A stretch of 14,222 nt of DNA, taken from contig JASHTO010000081.1 of NCBI GenBank assembly GCA_030040515.1, positions 1 through 14,222 of the forward strand. The letters run 5' to 3'. Source of the DNA: Terriglobia bacterium. Lineage in GTDB: Bacteria; Acidobacteriota; Terriglobia; UBA7540. Positions within the stretch are counted from its first letter, which is position 1, and the number at the start of each line of letters is the position of its first letter. Of this stretch, positions 7,601 to 14,222 are shown one piece after another. Below the pieces are notes generated by a model that searched no databases, was not told the DNA's origin, and saw only the letters and a list, made by a program, of their open reading frames with translations. Made by a program: the position numbers and the translations under genes.

Positions 7601-8203
7601 GGAGATTGTGACAGCGACTACCCCAATATTTTGACTTTCAGCGCCGTGTACGCCTTACCTTTCGGCCATGGTAAGTCGTTCGGGGGAAATTGGTCCAAGC
7701 CCGTTAGCGCGATCCTCGGAAATTGGTCGACGACCGGCATACTGGCGGCGAACAGCGGGGCCCCCTTCAGCGTGGTCCTGCCCTTCGACAACGCCAACAC
7801 AGGGATCGGCGACCAGTTCGCGGAGGAGGTTTCGGCTCCCATACCCTCCGGCTTCCACCAGAGCCAGGCCGCCTGGTTCAACGGCAGCGCTTTCACGGTC
7901 TGCGCTACTTACACTTATTGTAATACGGGTAGAAATATCCTGAGAGGGCCCGGACGGGTTGAGTTTGATTACTCCCTTTACAAGGACTTTAATTTCTCCG
8001 AAACGAAATACCTGGAATTCAGGGTCGAGACCTTCAATCTCTTCAACCGTGTAAACTTTGCGTCCCCCGGTGGAAGCGCGCAGGGTAGCTTCACAAATTT
8101 CGGAGGCGCTGCCGCGGTGGCCGAGGGCACACCGAACTACAACGAGATCCTCTCAGCGGGGCCAGCGCGCGAGATTCAATTCGCGCTGAAGCTCGTCTTC
8201 TAA
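4694..8203 (+). CDS. TonB-dependent receptor, Oar-like, with carboxypeptidase-regulatory-like domain
   Basis: This is a 1169-residue outer-membrane receptor of the Oar-like type that is expanded in Acidobacteria. A signal peptide ends near ARA/QTVNG (cleavage after residue 36). Residues about 38-125 are a carboxypeptidase-regulatory-like beta-sandwich (GTISDPTGAAIPGATVVIKN, GFYTITQIPPAIYSI). The plug follows from about 130 to 262: LPLNGRQF (159-166), NGQGARFNNYTLDSG, PPPDAIQEFKVQ and NVNVATKTG. The rest is the 22-strand-type barrel (HGDAWEFLRNDALDAANFF, NQFGATLGGPVV), ending in a C-terminal aromatic (LKLVF) typical of outer-membrane barrels. The start is ATG 4694 with GGGGG about 10 bases upstream. 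The imported ligand is unknown; the neighbouring GH38 and SMP-30 genes suggest an oligosaccharide. It is the first gene of the plus-strand row, followed by a 215-base gap holding a strong hairpin. Confidence 0.95.
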   Translation: MTDPVPKRTGKGWWQLAPLVAFTLLLGFLPCEPARAQTVNGGFHGTISDPTGAAIPGATVVIKNLGTGAVRQVNSDATGFYTITQIPPAIYSISVSKSGFETLVQPNVELRVAEDREASFILKIGQVTQQIEVTAQAASLDTTNSTLGTVVGSQSVVDLPLNGRQFTQMILLSPGSTPHEGGQQAAFTVEEGGGGISPAVNGQGARFNNYTLDSGLDIEVFKQVSMISPPPDAIQEFKVQNHSVDASIGMAPGANVNVATKTGSLQLHGDAWEFLRNDALDAANFFDNFANTAKPAYHQNQFGATLGGPVVLPRYDGRARKTYFFGYYEGFRSSQGFTEFADVPYASELGGNFSDLLVPSASNPTAGSPDGEVDGLGRAIISGQLYNPYSEGYTGPVSPNSGPPSISPSQTQTVRDPFPGNVIPPSMITPQALTYLNYLYPTANYGPGGNSFPNYTGTSNDVVSGNQFGTRIDHSFGNNDTLFGAFYYNSATEDKPCNLPKSCNILDDFGRIVNLNYTHIFNPTLVLTIHYMHMYDNTSFLEGTPLGVAALNALNALAYEPVRDNYPYIPYGSLSPRFNEPDQFAVPLGPFHTHAINADIQKIAGKHTLGAGYLAYHFHSYDDGWGEEQNFDQYPTSAIITPGNNDAETGDGLASLLLNLPSSLGGFEGRTYADTTDLWQGLYVQDKWQVSKKLAITVGLRYDYVPPMTFKNNQDSGWSNNCGCFLITQPYGTLFPFANVRARYFDPQWRTFEPRFGFNYGVTQKLIVRGGLAVFTDHGGNLIQETQDDRIAWPWGVEVGGYINENRGYPSLFYNNPPPATAFFPSPTNAAGLSIFGGANNQNETPTSLQWNFGVEDQLSPSTTAEVDYVGSRDNHLVLNYNDNSPPPNELGPGTVASRVPYSGVIPDFAYDTNLGYGSYNSLQVKIERRFSQGLTFLGAYTWSHCMDINSGLYDGDPFPEPYNFRAMYGDCDSDYPNILTFSAVYALPFGHGKSFGGNWSKPVSAILGNWSTTGILAANSGAPFSVVLPFDNANTGIGDQFAEEVSAPIPSGFHQSQAAWFNGSAFTVCATYTYCNTGRNILRGPGRVEFDYSLYKDFNFSETKYLEFRVETFNLFNRVNFASPGGSAQGSFTNFGGAAAVAEGTPNYNEILSAGPAREIQFALKLVF

Positions 8204-8255
8204 CCATACAAGGGCAAGCTGGATTGCATTTGCTCCGAACTCTCCGTTAGACTGA

Positions 8256-8292
8256 CCCTGGCGCCTGGGGGGCTCACCTCCGGGTGCCAGGG
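8256..8292 (+). terminator. Strong hairpin after the TonB receptor (possible attenuator)
   Basis: CCCTGGCGCC (8256-8265) pairs with GGTGCCAGGG (8283-8292) over 10 bp with one G-U. Within the loop GGGGG can pair with CCTCC, so the stem may extend further. It begins 53 bases after the receptor stop. No T-run follows, so it is not a textbook intrinsic terminator. It may partly stop transcription or protect the receptor mRNA's 3' end, making the receptor more abundant than the downstream products. Confidence 0.4.
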
Positions 8293-8418
8293 ACAACGCT
8301 GCCATGCACTTGCTCAAACGATCTTTTCCAGTAGTTAATTGAATTTGCTTTCCGCGCTTTACAACCTCCCGCGACAGAGGATTGTGCCCGGTCCCGGCCA
8401 GCGGCAGTTGATTCGACC

Positions 8419-10047
8419 ATGAGTATTGTACGGAAGACACTTCTTCTGTTCTTTGGATTTCATACGTTACTGCTGCCGACGATGGATACTCCGGGAGCGC
8501 AGGCCCCCGACACCCCGGACCAGAAGGCGTCGCGTGCTGACGAGGCCGGTATGCGCCTGCTGCGAGAGAAACGTTACGCTGAAGCGCTCGAGCAGTTCCG
8601 GCTCGAAGCACAATACGCGCCGAATCTTCCACAGGGCGCTACCGGGGAGGGCATTGCTTTGGCACTTCTGGGCCGATTGGAGGAAGCGGAAAAGGCGTTA
8701 AACCAGGCGACGCAGATTGATCCCACAGACTGGAGGGCCCGCCGCGAACTCGGCATCGTCGAGTGGCAACTCAATCACCAAGATGCGGCGGCGAAAGACC
8801 TTTCGGCGATCGCCAAGCTATTTCCCGATGATGAAGGTGTTAACATTCTGCTTGGGCAATATGAGCTGGGACAGAAAAACTATCCCCAGGCTGCCGCCTA
8901 CTTTGCGGCGGCGCCGGCAGAGTTAGCCCGCAATCCCAGGCTAAGACTTATGGCCGCTGAGGCGCTATTGAAATCCGGGCGCTTAGACCAGGCGAAGGGG
9001 CAGTTAGCGGCATTGCATAATCAGCCAGGTCTGACTCCTGACGAAAGGTTCCGCCTAGGCTGGTTGCTGGGCCGTGCCAAGCAGTACCAGGAGGCTATCG
9101 ACGTGTTCAAGTCGCTGCCCAGCGATTATCCCGATCGGCTCAAGCTAAACTACGGGCTCGCCTTGGCGTACCTTGAGGAGGATGATTTTTCTCATTGTAT
9201 AGAGACGCTGAAACCCGAGGCGACGGGTACGCCCAGCAGCCCGGAAGTGCTGAGCCTCCTGGGGGTAGCGGAGGAAAAAAGCGGGCATACCGATGAAGCC
9301 TACATTGACTTTCGCCGCGGCATAGAAATGTTCCCGGACGACGACGAATGTTACCTCGACATCGCTACGCTGGGTGCCGTGCATCTGAACTACGACCTAG
9401 TTCTTCCCGTCGTCTCGGCCGGGATCGTGAGAATTCCCCGCGATGACAAGCTTCTGCTCACGCGCGGCCTTCTGTATAACCTGAAAGGCCAACGCGAATT
9501 GGCGCTGGCCGATTATCAAAAAGCGCTGGCCCTTGCGCCCGAGCGGGCCAGCATCTACGTGGCCATGGCAATGAGCTATGAGGATGAAAACAAGTATTCG
9601 GCGGCCCTGGATATTCTGCAACAAGCCGTGCAACGACAACTTAAAGACGTGTTGGTCTATTATTTCCTGGGCGATGTCCTGTTTCGCCAAGGTGTGACGC
9701 CCAATACTCCACAATACGAACAAGCGCGATCCGCCGTCGAGTCCGCCTTGAGTCTCGACCCAGATTTCGCCTTTGCCTACCTTCAGCGCGCCAAACTGGA
9801 GATGATGACCCGCCAAACACAAGCGGCTATCGCCGACCTTGAGCGCGCCCGGCAACTGGAACCCAACTCCCAAGCTATACTTTACCAACTTGCAAGTGCG
9901 TATCGCCAAGCCGGCAGAGCGGCGGAAGCCCAGCAGCTTTTTGCCTCGGTTGTACAGGCAAATGAGAATGAAGATCAGGAAGGGAGAGTGCGCATGTTGG
10001 AAGAGATTATCGTGGGAATTTCCTCCAACCGAAGTACTGAGCCATGA
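8419..10047 (+). CDS. Exported TPR-repeat protein (542 aa)
   Basis: It has a signal peptide (MSIVRKTLLLFFGFHTLLLP, likely cleavage near GAQA/PD at residue 29). A helical-repeat protein follows, made of about a dozen TPR units from residue 40 to 525, for example EAGMRLLREKRYAEALEQF, LEEAEKALNQATQIDPTDW and ELALADYQKALALAPERAS. The middle third (about residues 150-290) has more divergent repeats. No enzyme domain is seen. No good ribosome binding site precedes ATG 8419; the start is taken because the signal peptide begins there. It follows the receptor by 215 bases and precedes a second exported TPR gene by 87. Periplasmic location is likely. Function is unknown; TPR proteins beside Oar-type receptors may act as scaffolds for receptor-linked machinery (inference). 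Confidence 0.87.
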   Translation: MSIVRKTLLLFFGFHTLLLPTMDTPGAQAPDTPDQKASRADEAGMRLLREKRYAEALEQFRLEAQYAPNLPQGATGEGIALALLGRLEEAEKALNQATQIDPTDWRARRELGIVEWQLNHQDAAAKDLSAIAKLFPDDEGVNILLGQYELGQKNYPQAAAYFAAAPAELARNPRLRLMAAEALLKSGRLDQAKGQLAALHNQPGLTPDERFRLGWLLGRAKQYQEAIDVFKSLPSDYPDRLKLNYGLALAYLEEDDFSHCIETLKPEATGTPSSPEVLSLLGVAEEKSGHTDEAYIDFRRGIEMFPDDDECYLDIATLGAVHLNYDLVLPVVSAGIVRIPRDDKLLLTRGLLYNLKGQRELALADYQKALALAPERASIYVAMAMSYEDENKYSAALDILQQAVQRQLKDVLVYYFLGDVLFRQGVTPNTPQYEQARSAVESALSLDPDFAFAYLQRAKLEMMTRQTQAAIADLERARQLEPNSQAILYQLASAYRQAGRAAEAQQLFASVVQANENEDQEGRVRMLEEIIVGISSNRSTEP

Positions 10048-10134
10048 AGGGCTAACCTACATGCTTTCAGAAAACCATGAGGATCGCCGAGGAATGGGAC
10101 ACAGAGCGGCGATATTCATACAATCGCATGTGAG

Positions 10135-11301
10135 GTGCATTTGTTGAGGATTATACAAAAGGCCCGGGATGGGCTCCGCCAGGCGATGCTCACAGTCCTG
10201 TGCTGCTGTTTATTGGGCACGCTCACGCTTCGCTGTGTTCACGCGCAGCAGGCTATTGCCGGGAAACGCTACGATGATCTTGTACGTCAGGGAAAGCAAG
10301 CCGAGTCCGCTAATAATTGGGATCAGGCTGTGGCGCGCTACCAAGAAGCATTAAAGTTGAACCCCAATTCAGCTTCTGTCGAAATCGACCTGGCCGGTGC
10401 TTACTACCATCTTAAAGAATTTGAGAAGGCTTTGGATTATAGCGGTCGCTCACTTGCTGCAGAGCCCCATAGCTGGGCAGCGGCCAAAATCGCCGGCCGA
10501 GCAGCTTTCAATCTGAACCGGCCCGATTTGGCGGCCAAGTACCTTCAACAGGCGATTGCGGTGAAGAGCGACGATGCGGAACTGCACTATTGGCTCGGCA
10601 TGAGTCTCTATTCGCTGCGCGACGCACGGCATGCGCTGGATGAGTTCTACCGCGCGCGCCTATATAATCCCAATGATGTCGAAGATCTCTACATGATAGG
10701 CAAGGTACACTGGGAGATGTGTAGGCAGGCCTGGGAGGAAATGGTCAGAGTCAACCCGGACTCCATCCGCGTGAAACAAATGGTGGCGGAGCAAGACGAA
10801 GCACGAAATCTTTACGCGGAAGCTATCGCGAAATATCAGGAAATCATTCAACAACAGCCCGACGCCCCCGGCTTTCATTATGCTTTAGGTAAGCTCTACT
10901 TGCATATTGCCAAATTTGATGCGGCCGCTGAAGCGTTCGAGGGCGAGTTGAAGCTAGATCCGGCTAATCCCCTGGCCTATTACGGTCTTGGGGAGGTCGC
11001 CTTTGAGCACCAAAACTTGCCTCTTGCTCTCCAGAACGCCAATCAGGCTATCAAGGAAAAGCCTGATTTCGGCGATGCGTATGTGCTGCTGGGGCAGGTT
11101 GAGTTGGACATGGGAGATGAGCAAAAGGCGATGGAAACGCTGGAGCATGCTGCCACCCTTTCACCGTCCGATCCCGCCGTATTCTACATGCTGGGGCGAA
11201 TCTATAGGGACCTCGGGAAGCCCGATCTGGCGGAGAAGGCCGTTGCCACTTACCAAAAGCTTAAAGATGACCAGTTGAAGGAAACGCGCGTCGCTCAATA
11301 A
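10135..11301 (+). CDS. Exported TPR-repeat protein (388 aa)
   Basis: The signal peptide (basic start, hydrophobic core LTVLCCCLLGTLTL, probable cleavage at VHA/QQ, residue 37) is followed by about nine TPR units to near the C-terminus: YDDLVRQGKQAESANNWDQA, EFEKALDYSGRSLAAEPHS, AAEAFEGELKLDPANP, KAMETLEHAATLSPSDP. Around residues 180-220 the repeat spacing is irregular (IGKVHWEMCRQAWEEMVRVN), so one unit is distorted or carries an insert. The start is uncertain: GTG 10135 is used here, but TTG 10144 has GAGGTG 6 bases upstream and would give an equally good signal peptide three residues shorter. It lies 87 bases after the first plus-strand TPR gene and 50 before the SMP-30 gene, so co-transcription is likely. 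No catalytic motif is visible and the binding partner is unknown. Confidence 0.85.
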   Translation: MHLLRIIQKARDGLRQAMLTVLCCCLLGTLTLRCVHAQQAIAGKRYDDLVRQGKQAESANNWDQAVARYQEALKLNPNSASVEIDLAGAYYHLKEFEKALDYSGRSLAAEPHSWAAAKIAGRAAFNLNRPDLAAKYLQQAIAVKSDDAELHYWLGMSLYSLRDARHALDEFYRARLYNPNDVEDLYMIGKVHWEMCRQAWEEMVRVNPDSIRVKQMVAEQDEARNLYAEAIAKYQEIIQQQPDAPGFHYALGKLYLHIAKFDAAAEAFEGELKLDPANPLAYYGLGEVAFEHQNLPLALQNANQAIKEKPDFGDAYVLLGQVELDMGDEQKAMETLEHAATLSPSDPAVFYMLGRIYRDLGKPDLAEKAVATYQKLKDDQLKETRVAQ

Positions 11302-11351
11302 CAAGAAAATGACCTAAACTTTCCCCGCCAACTTCATTTTGAAGAGGTTCG

Positions 11352-12203
11352 ATGCTCTACCCTGTATCCGGCGTACACAAATTCATTACCGGACTCGATC
11401 ACCCAGAAGGGATCGCCGTGGGGAGTGACGGCACGCTCTACGCGGGTGGAGAAGGGGGACAGTTGTATCGCATTCCCTCCGAGGGTGGGAAGGTCCAAAC
11501 GCTGGCGAGCACCGGCGGTTTCTGCCTGGGTGTGACCCTCGATCGGGTCGGCAACATCTATCTTTGCGATCTAAAGAAACGAGCCCTCTTTCGCGTTGAC
11601 CCCACCGGCCATGTCGAACTGGTGCTCGATTCCGTGGAAGGGCGGCCACTGATCAATCCCAACTTCAGCGTATTTGACTCTCAGGGGAACTTGTACTTTA
11701 GCGACTCGGGGGAATGGAAGCGCGACAATGGCATCCTTTACAAGCTGCCGCGCGACGGTAAAGCCGAGATCTTCGCCCCTGGGCCGTTTTACTTTGCGAA
11801 TGGCCTCGCTTTGGATGCAACAGAGAAGCATCTCTATGTTGTGGAAAGCAATCTCGACCGGGTGATCCGTATTGCGATTACTCCGGAGGGTAACGCGGGC
11901 AGGGTCGAACTCTACGCCGAGGGGATTGCTCGCATCCCGGACGGTATGGCGTTCGACGCGGACGGCAATCTTTACGTAACGACCTACGCCAATAACTGCA
12001 TATACCGAGTCACGCCCCAACGGCGGCTGGAACTGCTGTGTCGGGATGATGAAACCTTGTGGCTGTGCCAGCCCACCAACTGCGCTTTCGGAGGCCCGAA
12101 TTTCGACCAGTTGTTCGTGGCGAATTTGGGCCGCGATCATATTTCGGTTCTCGACCTAAGGATCGAAGGACAACCCTTGTGGTGCCACAAGACTTCGGCG
12201 TGA
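11352..12203 (+). CDS. SMP-30/gluconolactonase-like beta-propeller protein
   Basis: This is a 283-residue six-bladed beta-propeller of the SMP-30/gluconolaconase/LRE family, whose members often hydrolyse sugar lactones with a bound divalent metal. Expected metal ligands are seen: Glu19 in HPEGIAV, Asn150 in FANGLALD and Asp197 in IPDGMAFDADGNLYV; Asn104 in INPNFSVFDSQGNLYFSDSG lies where the substrate-side Asn is usual. Repeated blades with DxxGNxY motifs run through the whole length. There is no signal peptide, so it should act in the cytoplasm, unlike its exported neighbours. The start ATG 11352 has AGAGG 4-5 bases upstream. The stop may overlap a possible GTG start of the next gene (GTGA at 12200-12203). 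Lactonase activity is inferred from the family; such propellers can also be non-enzymatic. Confidence 0.88.
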   Translation: MLYPVSGVHKFITGLDHPEGIAVGSDGTLYAGGEGGQLYRIPSEGGKVQTLASTGGFCLGVTLDRVGNIYLCDLKKRALFRVDPTGHVELVLDSVEGRPLINPNFSVFDSQGNLYFSDSGEWKRDNGILYKLPRDGKAEIFAPGPFYFANGLALDATEKHLYVVESNLDRVIRIAITPEGNAGRVELYAEGIARIPDGMAFDADGNLYVTTYANNCIYRVTPQRRLELLCRDDETLWLCQPTNCAFGGPNFDQLFVANLGRDHISVLDLRIEGQPLWCHKTSA

Positions 12204-12244
12204 AAAACTTCATACGAGCCAAGGTTGCGAAGGAAAGAAGGGTA

Positions 12245-14222
12245 ATGCAGCAGAGACTGGCTGCATTGAGTCTCTTTTCGGCGCTTGCCTGCACGGCCGT
12301 AATCATTGCGCCTCCCGCCTTCTGCCAGGAGCGTACGTTGTGGCAGATCGGGCGGTTCGACCAGTCTTCGGAAGAGTTCGGAATCAGCTTCGGCTTCGGA
12401 CCTTCAACCTCAATGCCGGCGGATCCCGTCTATCGAGTCGGCCGAAGCACGGACAAGGACTGGGTAGGCTTCCAGCCCGGTTCTGCCAACGCTCTGGCCG
12501 GAAGTCGGGGACACCCCTTTACGGTTATGTTCCCTTTGGCCACTGCGCCTCGTGGGCTTTATACCCTCACGATCGGAGTTCTGCCCTACATGCCGCGGCG
12601 CCCTGACTTGCGCGTCGAGATCAACGGCAAATACGGAATCTATTATTTACGGCCAAAGATTAGCTATGACCTCGGCAATTTCCCCGTCGCTTTTATCCCC
12701 CAATACTCCTATCAGAAGCTGGAGATCGAAGTGCCCACCGATGCACTCAAACGGGGAGAGAACAAGCTGGTCATCACCTGTGTTGATGATCCTCCAACCC
12801 CTGAGAGCAGTTACGGCACTGTAGGCGTCGGTATCTCCGGGATTTTTTATGATGCTCTGAGCTTTTCCGTTGACCCTTCGAGGCACCTGTTGCAGGCCGA
12901 AATTCGAGCATCAGCCACGCCCACGATTTTTTATAGAACAACTCCTGACGGGTTGGTCGAGGACGTTGAAAGCATCATACGTCTGAATCGTAGAGTTCCA
13001 GATGGTGAAGTTCAGCTCGACGTCAATGGGCAGCATCGGTCTGCGAAGTTCTCCCCAACGCCCGATTTTGGCGAGCAGAAATTTGAATTTGAAATTCCGG
13101 AATGGCACGGCGCAGCAACTGGCCGTCTGCGTGTCAGGGCCGGAGGCGTCCGTGATTTCCAGCTTAGCTTGGAGCCGGCGCGCAAATGGACAATTTTTGT
13201 GGTTCCCCACACTCATTTGGATGTGGGATACACTGACTACCAAGGGAAGGTTGCGGAAGTTCAACCGCGAGTGCTCGACCAGGCGGCGGACCTGATTCGG
13301 CGCTATCCTGATTTTCGCTTCTCGATGGATGCTTCCTGGAACCTCGAACAACTTCTCCAGACGCGCTCCAAGGAAAAGCGCGACGAGATACTAAACCTCA
13401 TCAGGGAAGGCAAGATCGCGATGCCCGCCGAGTACTGTAATTTACTCACGGGCTACGCTTCCTTGGAAACCCTTTTTCGCTCACTCTACTTTTCAAAGTC
13501 AGTGGCGCGGAGCGCCGGTGTTCCCTTCGACTACTCCAACATAACCGATGTGCCCTCCTACACAGGGTCCTACCCGTCGGTGCTCGCCAGCGCCGGGGTG
13601 CGCTATTTCGTGGCGGCCGGCAACAATTGGCGTGCACCCTTCATATTGCGGGGCAAGGAGAACGAAGAGTCACCATTCTGGTGGGAGGGTCCGGACGGTC
13701 AGAAGGTGCTCTTCTGGTATTCTCGCCATTATATGCAGGTGCAAAGCCTATTTGGCCTGCCTCCGGTGCAGTCGGCCGTCAGAGACTCCCTGCCGGTTTT
13801 CCTACAGGCCTACGACAGGCCGGATTACAAACCCGAAGTGGTATTGATTTACGGGACCCAGGTTGAGAACACCGATCTGGTGTCCGGCACTGCGACGTTC
13901 GTTCAAGTTTGGGACCAGCAATATACTTTTCCGAAGCTAAAGTACTCAACATTCCCCGAATTCTGTAAGTACGTCGACGAACACTACGGGAAAGACTTAG
14001 CTACTTACAAAGGCGATGGTGGGCCGTATTGGGAGGATGGGGTAGGCAGCGATGCTTATTATGTCAGCGAGGACCGGGCCAATGAGGATCGCGCGCTTTC
14101 CGCTGATATTCTCTCCAGTGTGACGCATTCACTCGATCCGGACCTTAATCCGCCGAAGGAGTTGGAACTGGACATCTGGCGTAACATCATTCTTTTCGCC
14201 GAGCATACGTGGACTTCCTGGA
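12245..14222 (+). CDS. Secreted GH38 alpha-mannosidase-like protein with lyase-type sugar-binding module (partial)
   Basis: The gene is open to the window edge (659 residues seen). A signal peptide (residues 1-27) is followed by a module like domain III of family 4 rhamnogalacturonan lyases (about 29-205: LWQIGRFDQSSEEFG, LRVEINGKYGIYYLRP, ALKRGENKLVITCVDD). A second beta-rich segment (about 218-315) precedes the GH38 domain. GH38 metal ligands are seen: His324 and Asp326 in PHTHLDVGYTD and His654 in AEHTWTSW. Asp435 in NITDVPSYTGSYP matches the nucleophile position. GH38 enzymes cleave alpha-mannosides with a bound metal, but this subgroup is distant from classical mannosidases, so the substrate is open. 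An in-frame GTG at 12200 overlaps the SMP-30 stop and could be the start instead; ATG 12245 gives the more normal signal peptide, with AGGA 10 bases upstream. Confidence 0.87.
   Translation, partial: MQQRLAALSLFSALACTAVIIAPPAFCQERTLWQIGRFDQSSEEFGISFGFGPSTSMPADPVYRVGRSTDKDWVGFQPGSANALAGSRGHPFTVMFPLATAPRGLYTLTIGVLPYMPRRPDLRVEINGKYGIYYLRPKISYDLGNFPVAFIPQYSYQKLEIEVPTDALKRGENKLVITCVDDPPTPESSYGTVGVGISGIFYDALSFSVDPSRHLLQAEIRASATPTIFYRTTPDGLVEDVESIIRLNRRVPDGEVQLDVNGQHRSAKFSPTPDFGEQKFEFEIPEWHGAATGRLRVRAGGVRDFQLSLEPARKWTIFVVPHTHLDVGYTDYQGKVAEVQPRVLDQAADLIRRYPDFRFSMDASWNLEQLLQTRSKEKRDEILNLIREGKIAMPAEYCNLLTGYASLETLFRSLYFSKSVARSAGVPFDYSNITDVPSYTGSYPSVLASAGVRYFVAAGNNWRAPFILRGKENEESPFWWEGPDGQKVLFWYSRHYMQVQSLFGLPPVQSAVRDSLPVFLQAYDRPDYKPEVVLIYGTQVENTDLVSGTATFVQVWDQQYTFPKLKYSTFPEFCKYVDEHYGKDLATYKGDGGPYWEDGVGSDAYYVSEDRANEDRALSADILSSVTHSLDPDLNPPKELELDIWRNIILFAEHTWTSW

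Noticed and set aside
11571..12140. 189-codon minus-strand ORF inside the SMP-30 gene
   Set aside because: It lies fully antisense to a well-supported beta-propeller gene and has no recognisable motif; it is a shadow of GC-biased codon use.
1..14222. tRNA, rRNA, CRISPR array, or defence system
   Set aside because: No tRNA-like folds with CCA ends, no regularly spaced repeats with spacers, and no nuclease, methylase or toxin motifs were seen in any of the real ORFs.

Overview
The window looks like part of an Acidobacteriota chromosome, probably a soil member related to the Solibacter/Bryobacter group. This is inferred from gene content: a very large Oar-type TonB-dependent receptor with an N-terminal carboxypeptidase-regulatory-like domain, several secreted TPR proteins, an SMP-30-like protein and a lyase-module/GH38 fusion. 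No rRNA or other marker is present to prove the taxonomy.

Layout. Positions 1-841 hold the 5' part of an IS630-family insertion sequence on the minus strand, cut by the window edge. Its transposase is split by a frame change at a run of eight A. Positions 842-1226 are mostly non-coding, with one possible 33-residue membrane peptide. Positions 1227-2768 (minus) encode an exported TPR protein. Positions 2985-4118 (minus) encode an unusual regulator with an IclR-type HTH joined to a periplasmic-binding-protein-type sensor domain. Positions 4119-4693 are a divergent intergenic region. It holds two tandem 26-bp repeats, an 8-bp perfect inverted repeat with a competing pairing partner, and two copies of a roughly 70-bp degenerate direct repeat that each begin with the same hairpin.

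From 4694 to the right edge everything runs on the plus strand: TonB-dependent receptor, exported TPR protein, second exported TPR protein, SMP-30/gluconolactonase-like protein, and a secreted GH38 alpha-mannosidase-like enzyme with an N-terminal lyase-type sugar-binding module, cut by the right edge. Gaps shrink along the row (215, 87, 50 bases, then a possible GTGA overlap), so it probably behaves as one operon, perhaps with attenuation after the receptor.

Reading them together (inference): this is a glycan-use locus. The outer-membrane receptor imports an oligosaccharide, the secreted GH38 enzyme trims it, the SMP-30 protein could open a sugar lactone in the cytoplasm, and the divergent IclR-PBP regulator would sense a sugar and act at the 26-bp repeats. 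The TPR proteins are probably periplasmic scaffolds, but nothing in their sequences fixes a function. The least explained part is the structured leader upstream of the receptor gene.
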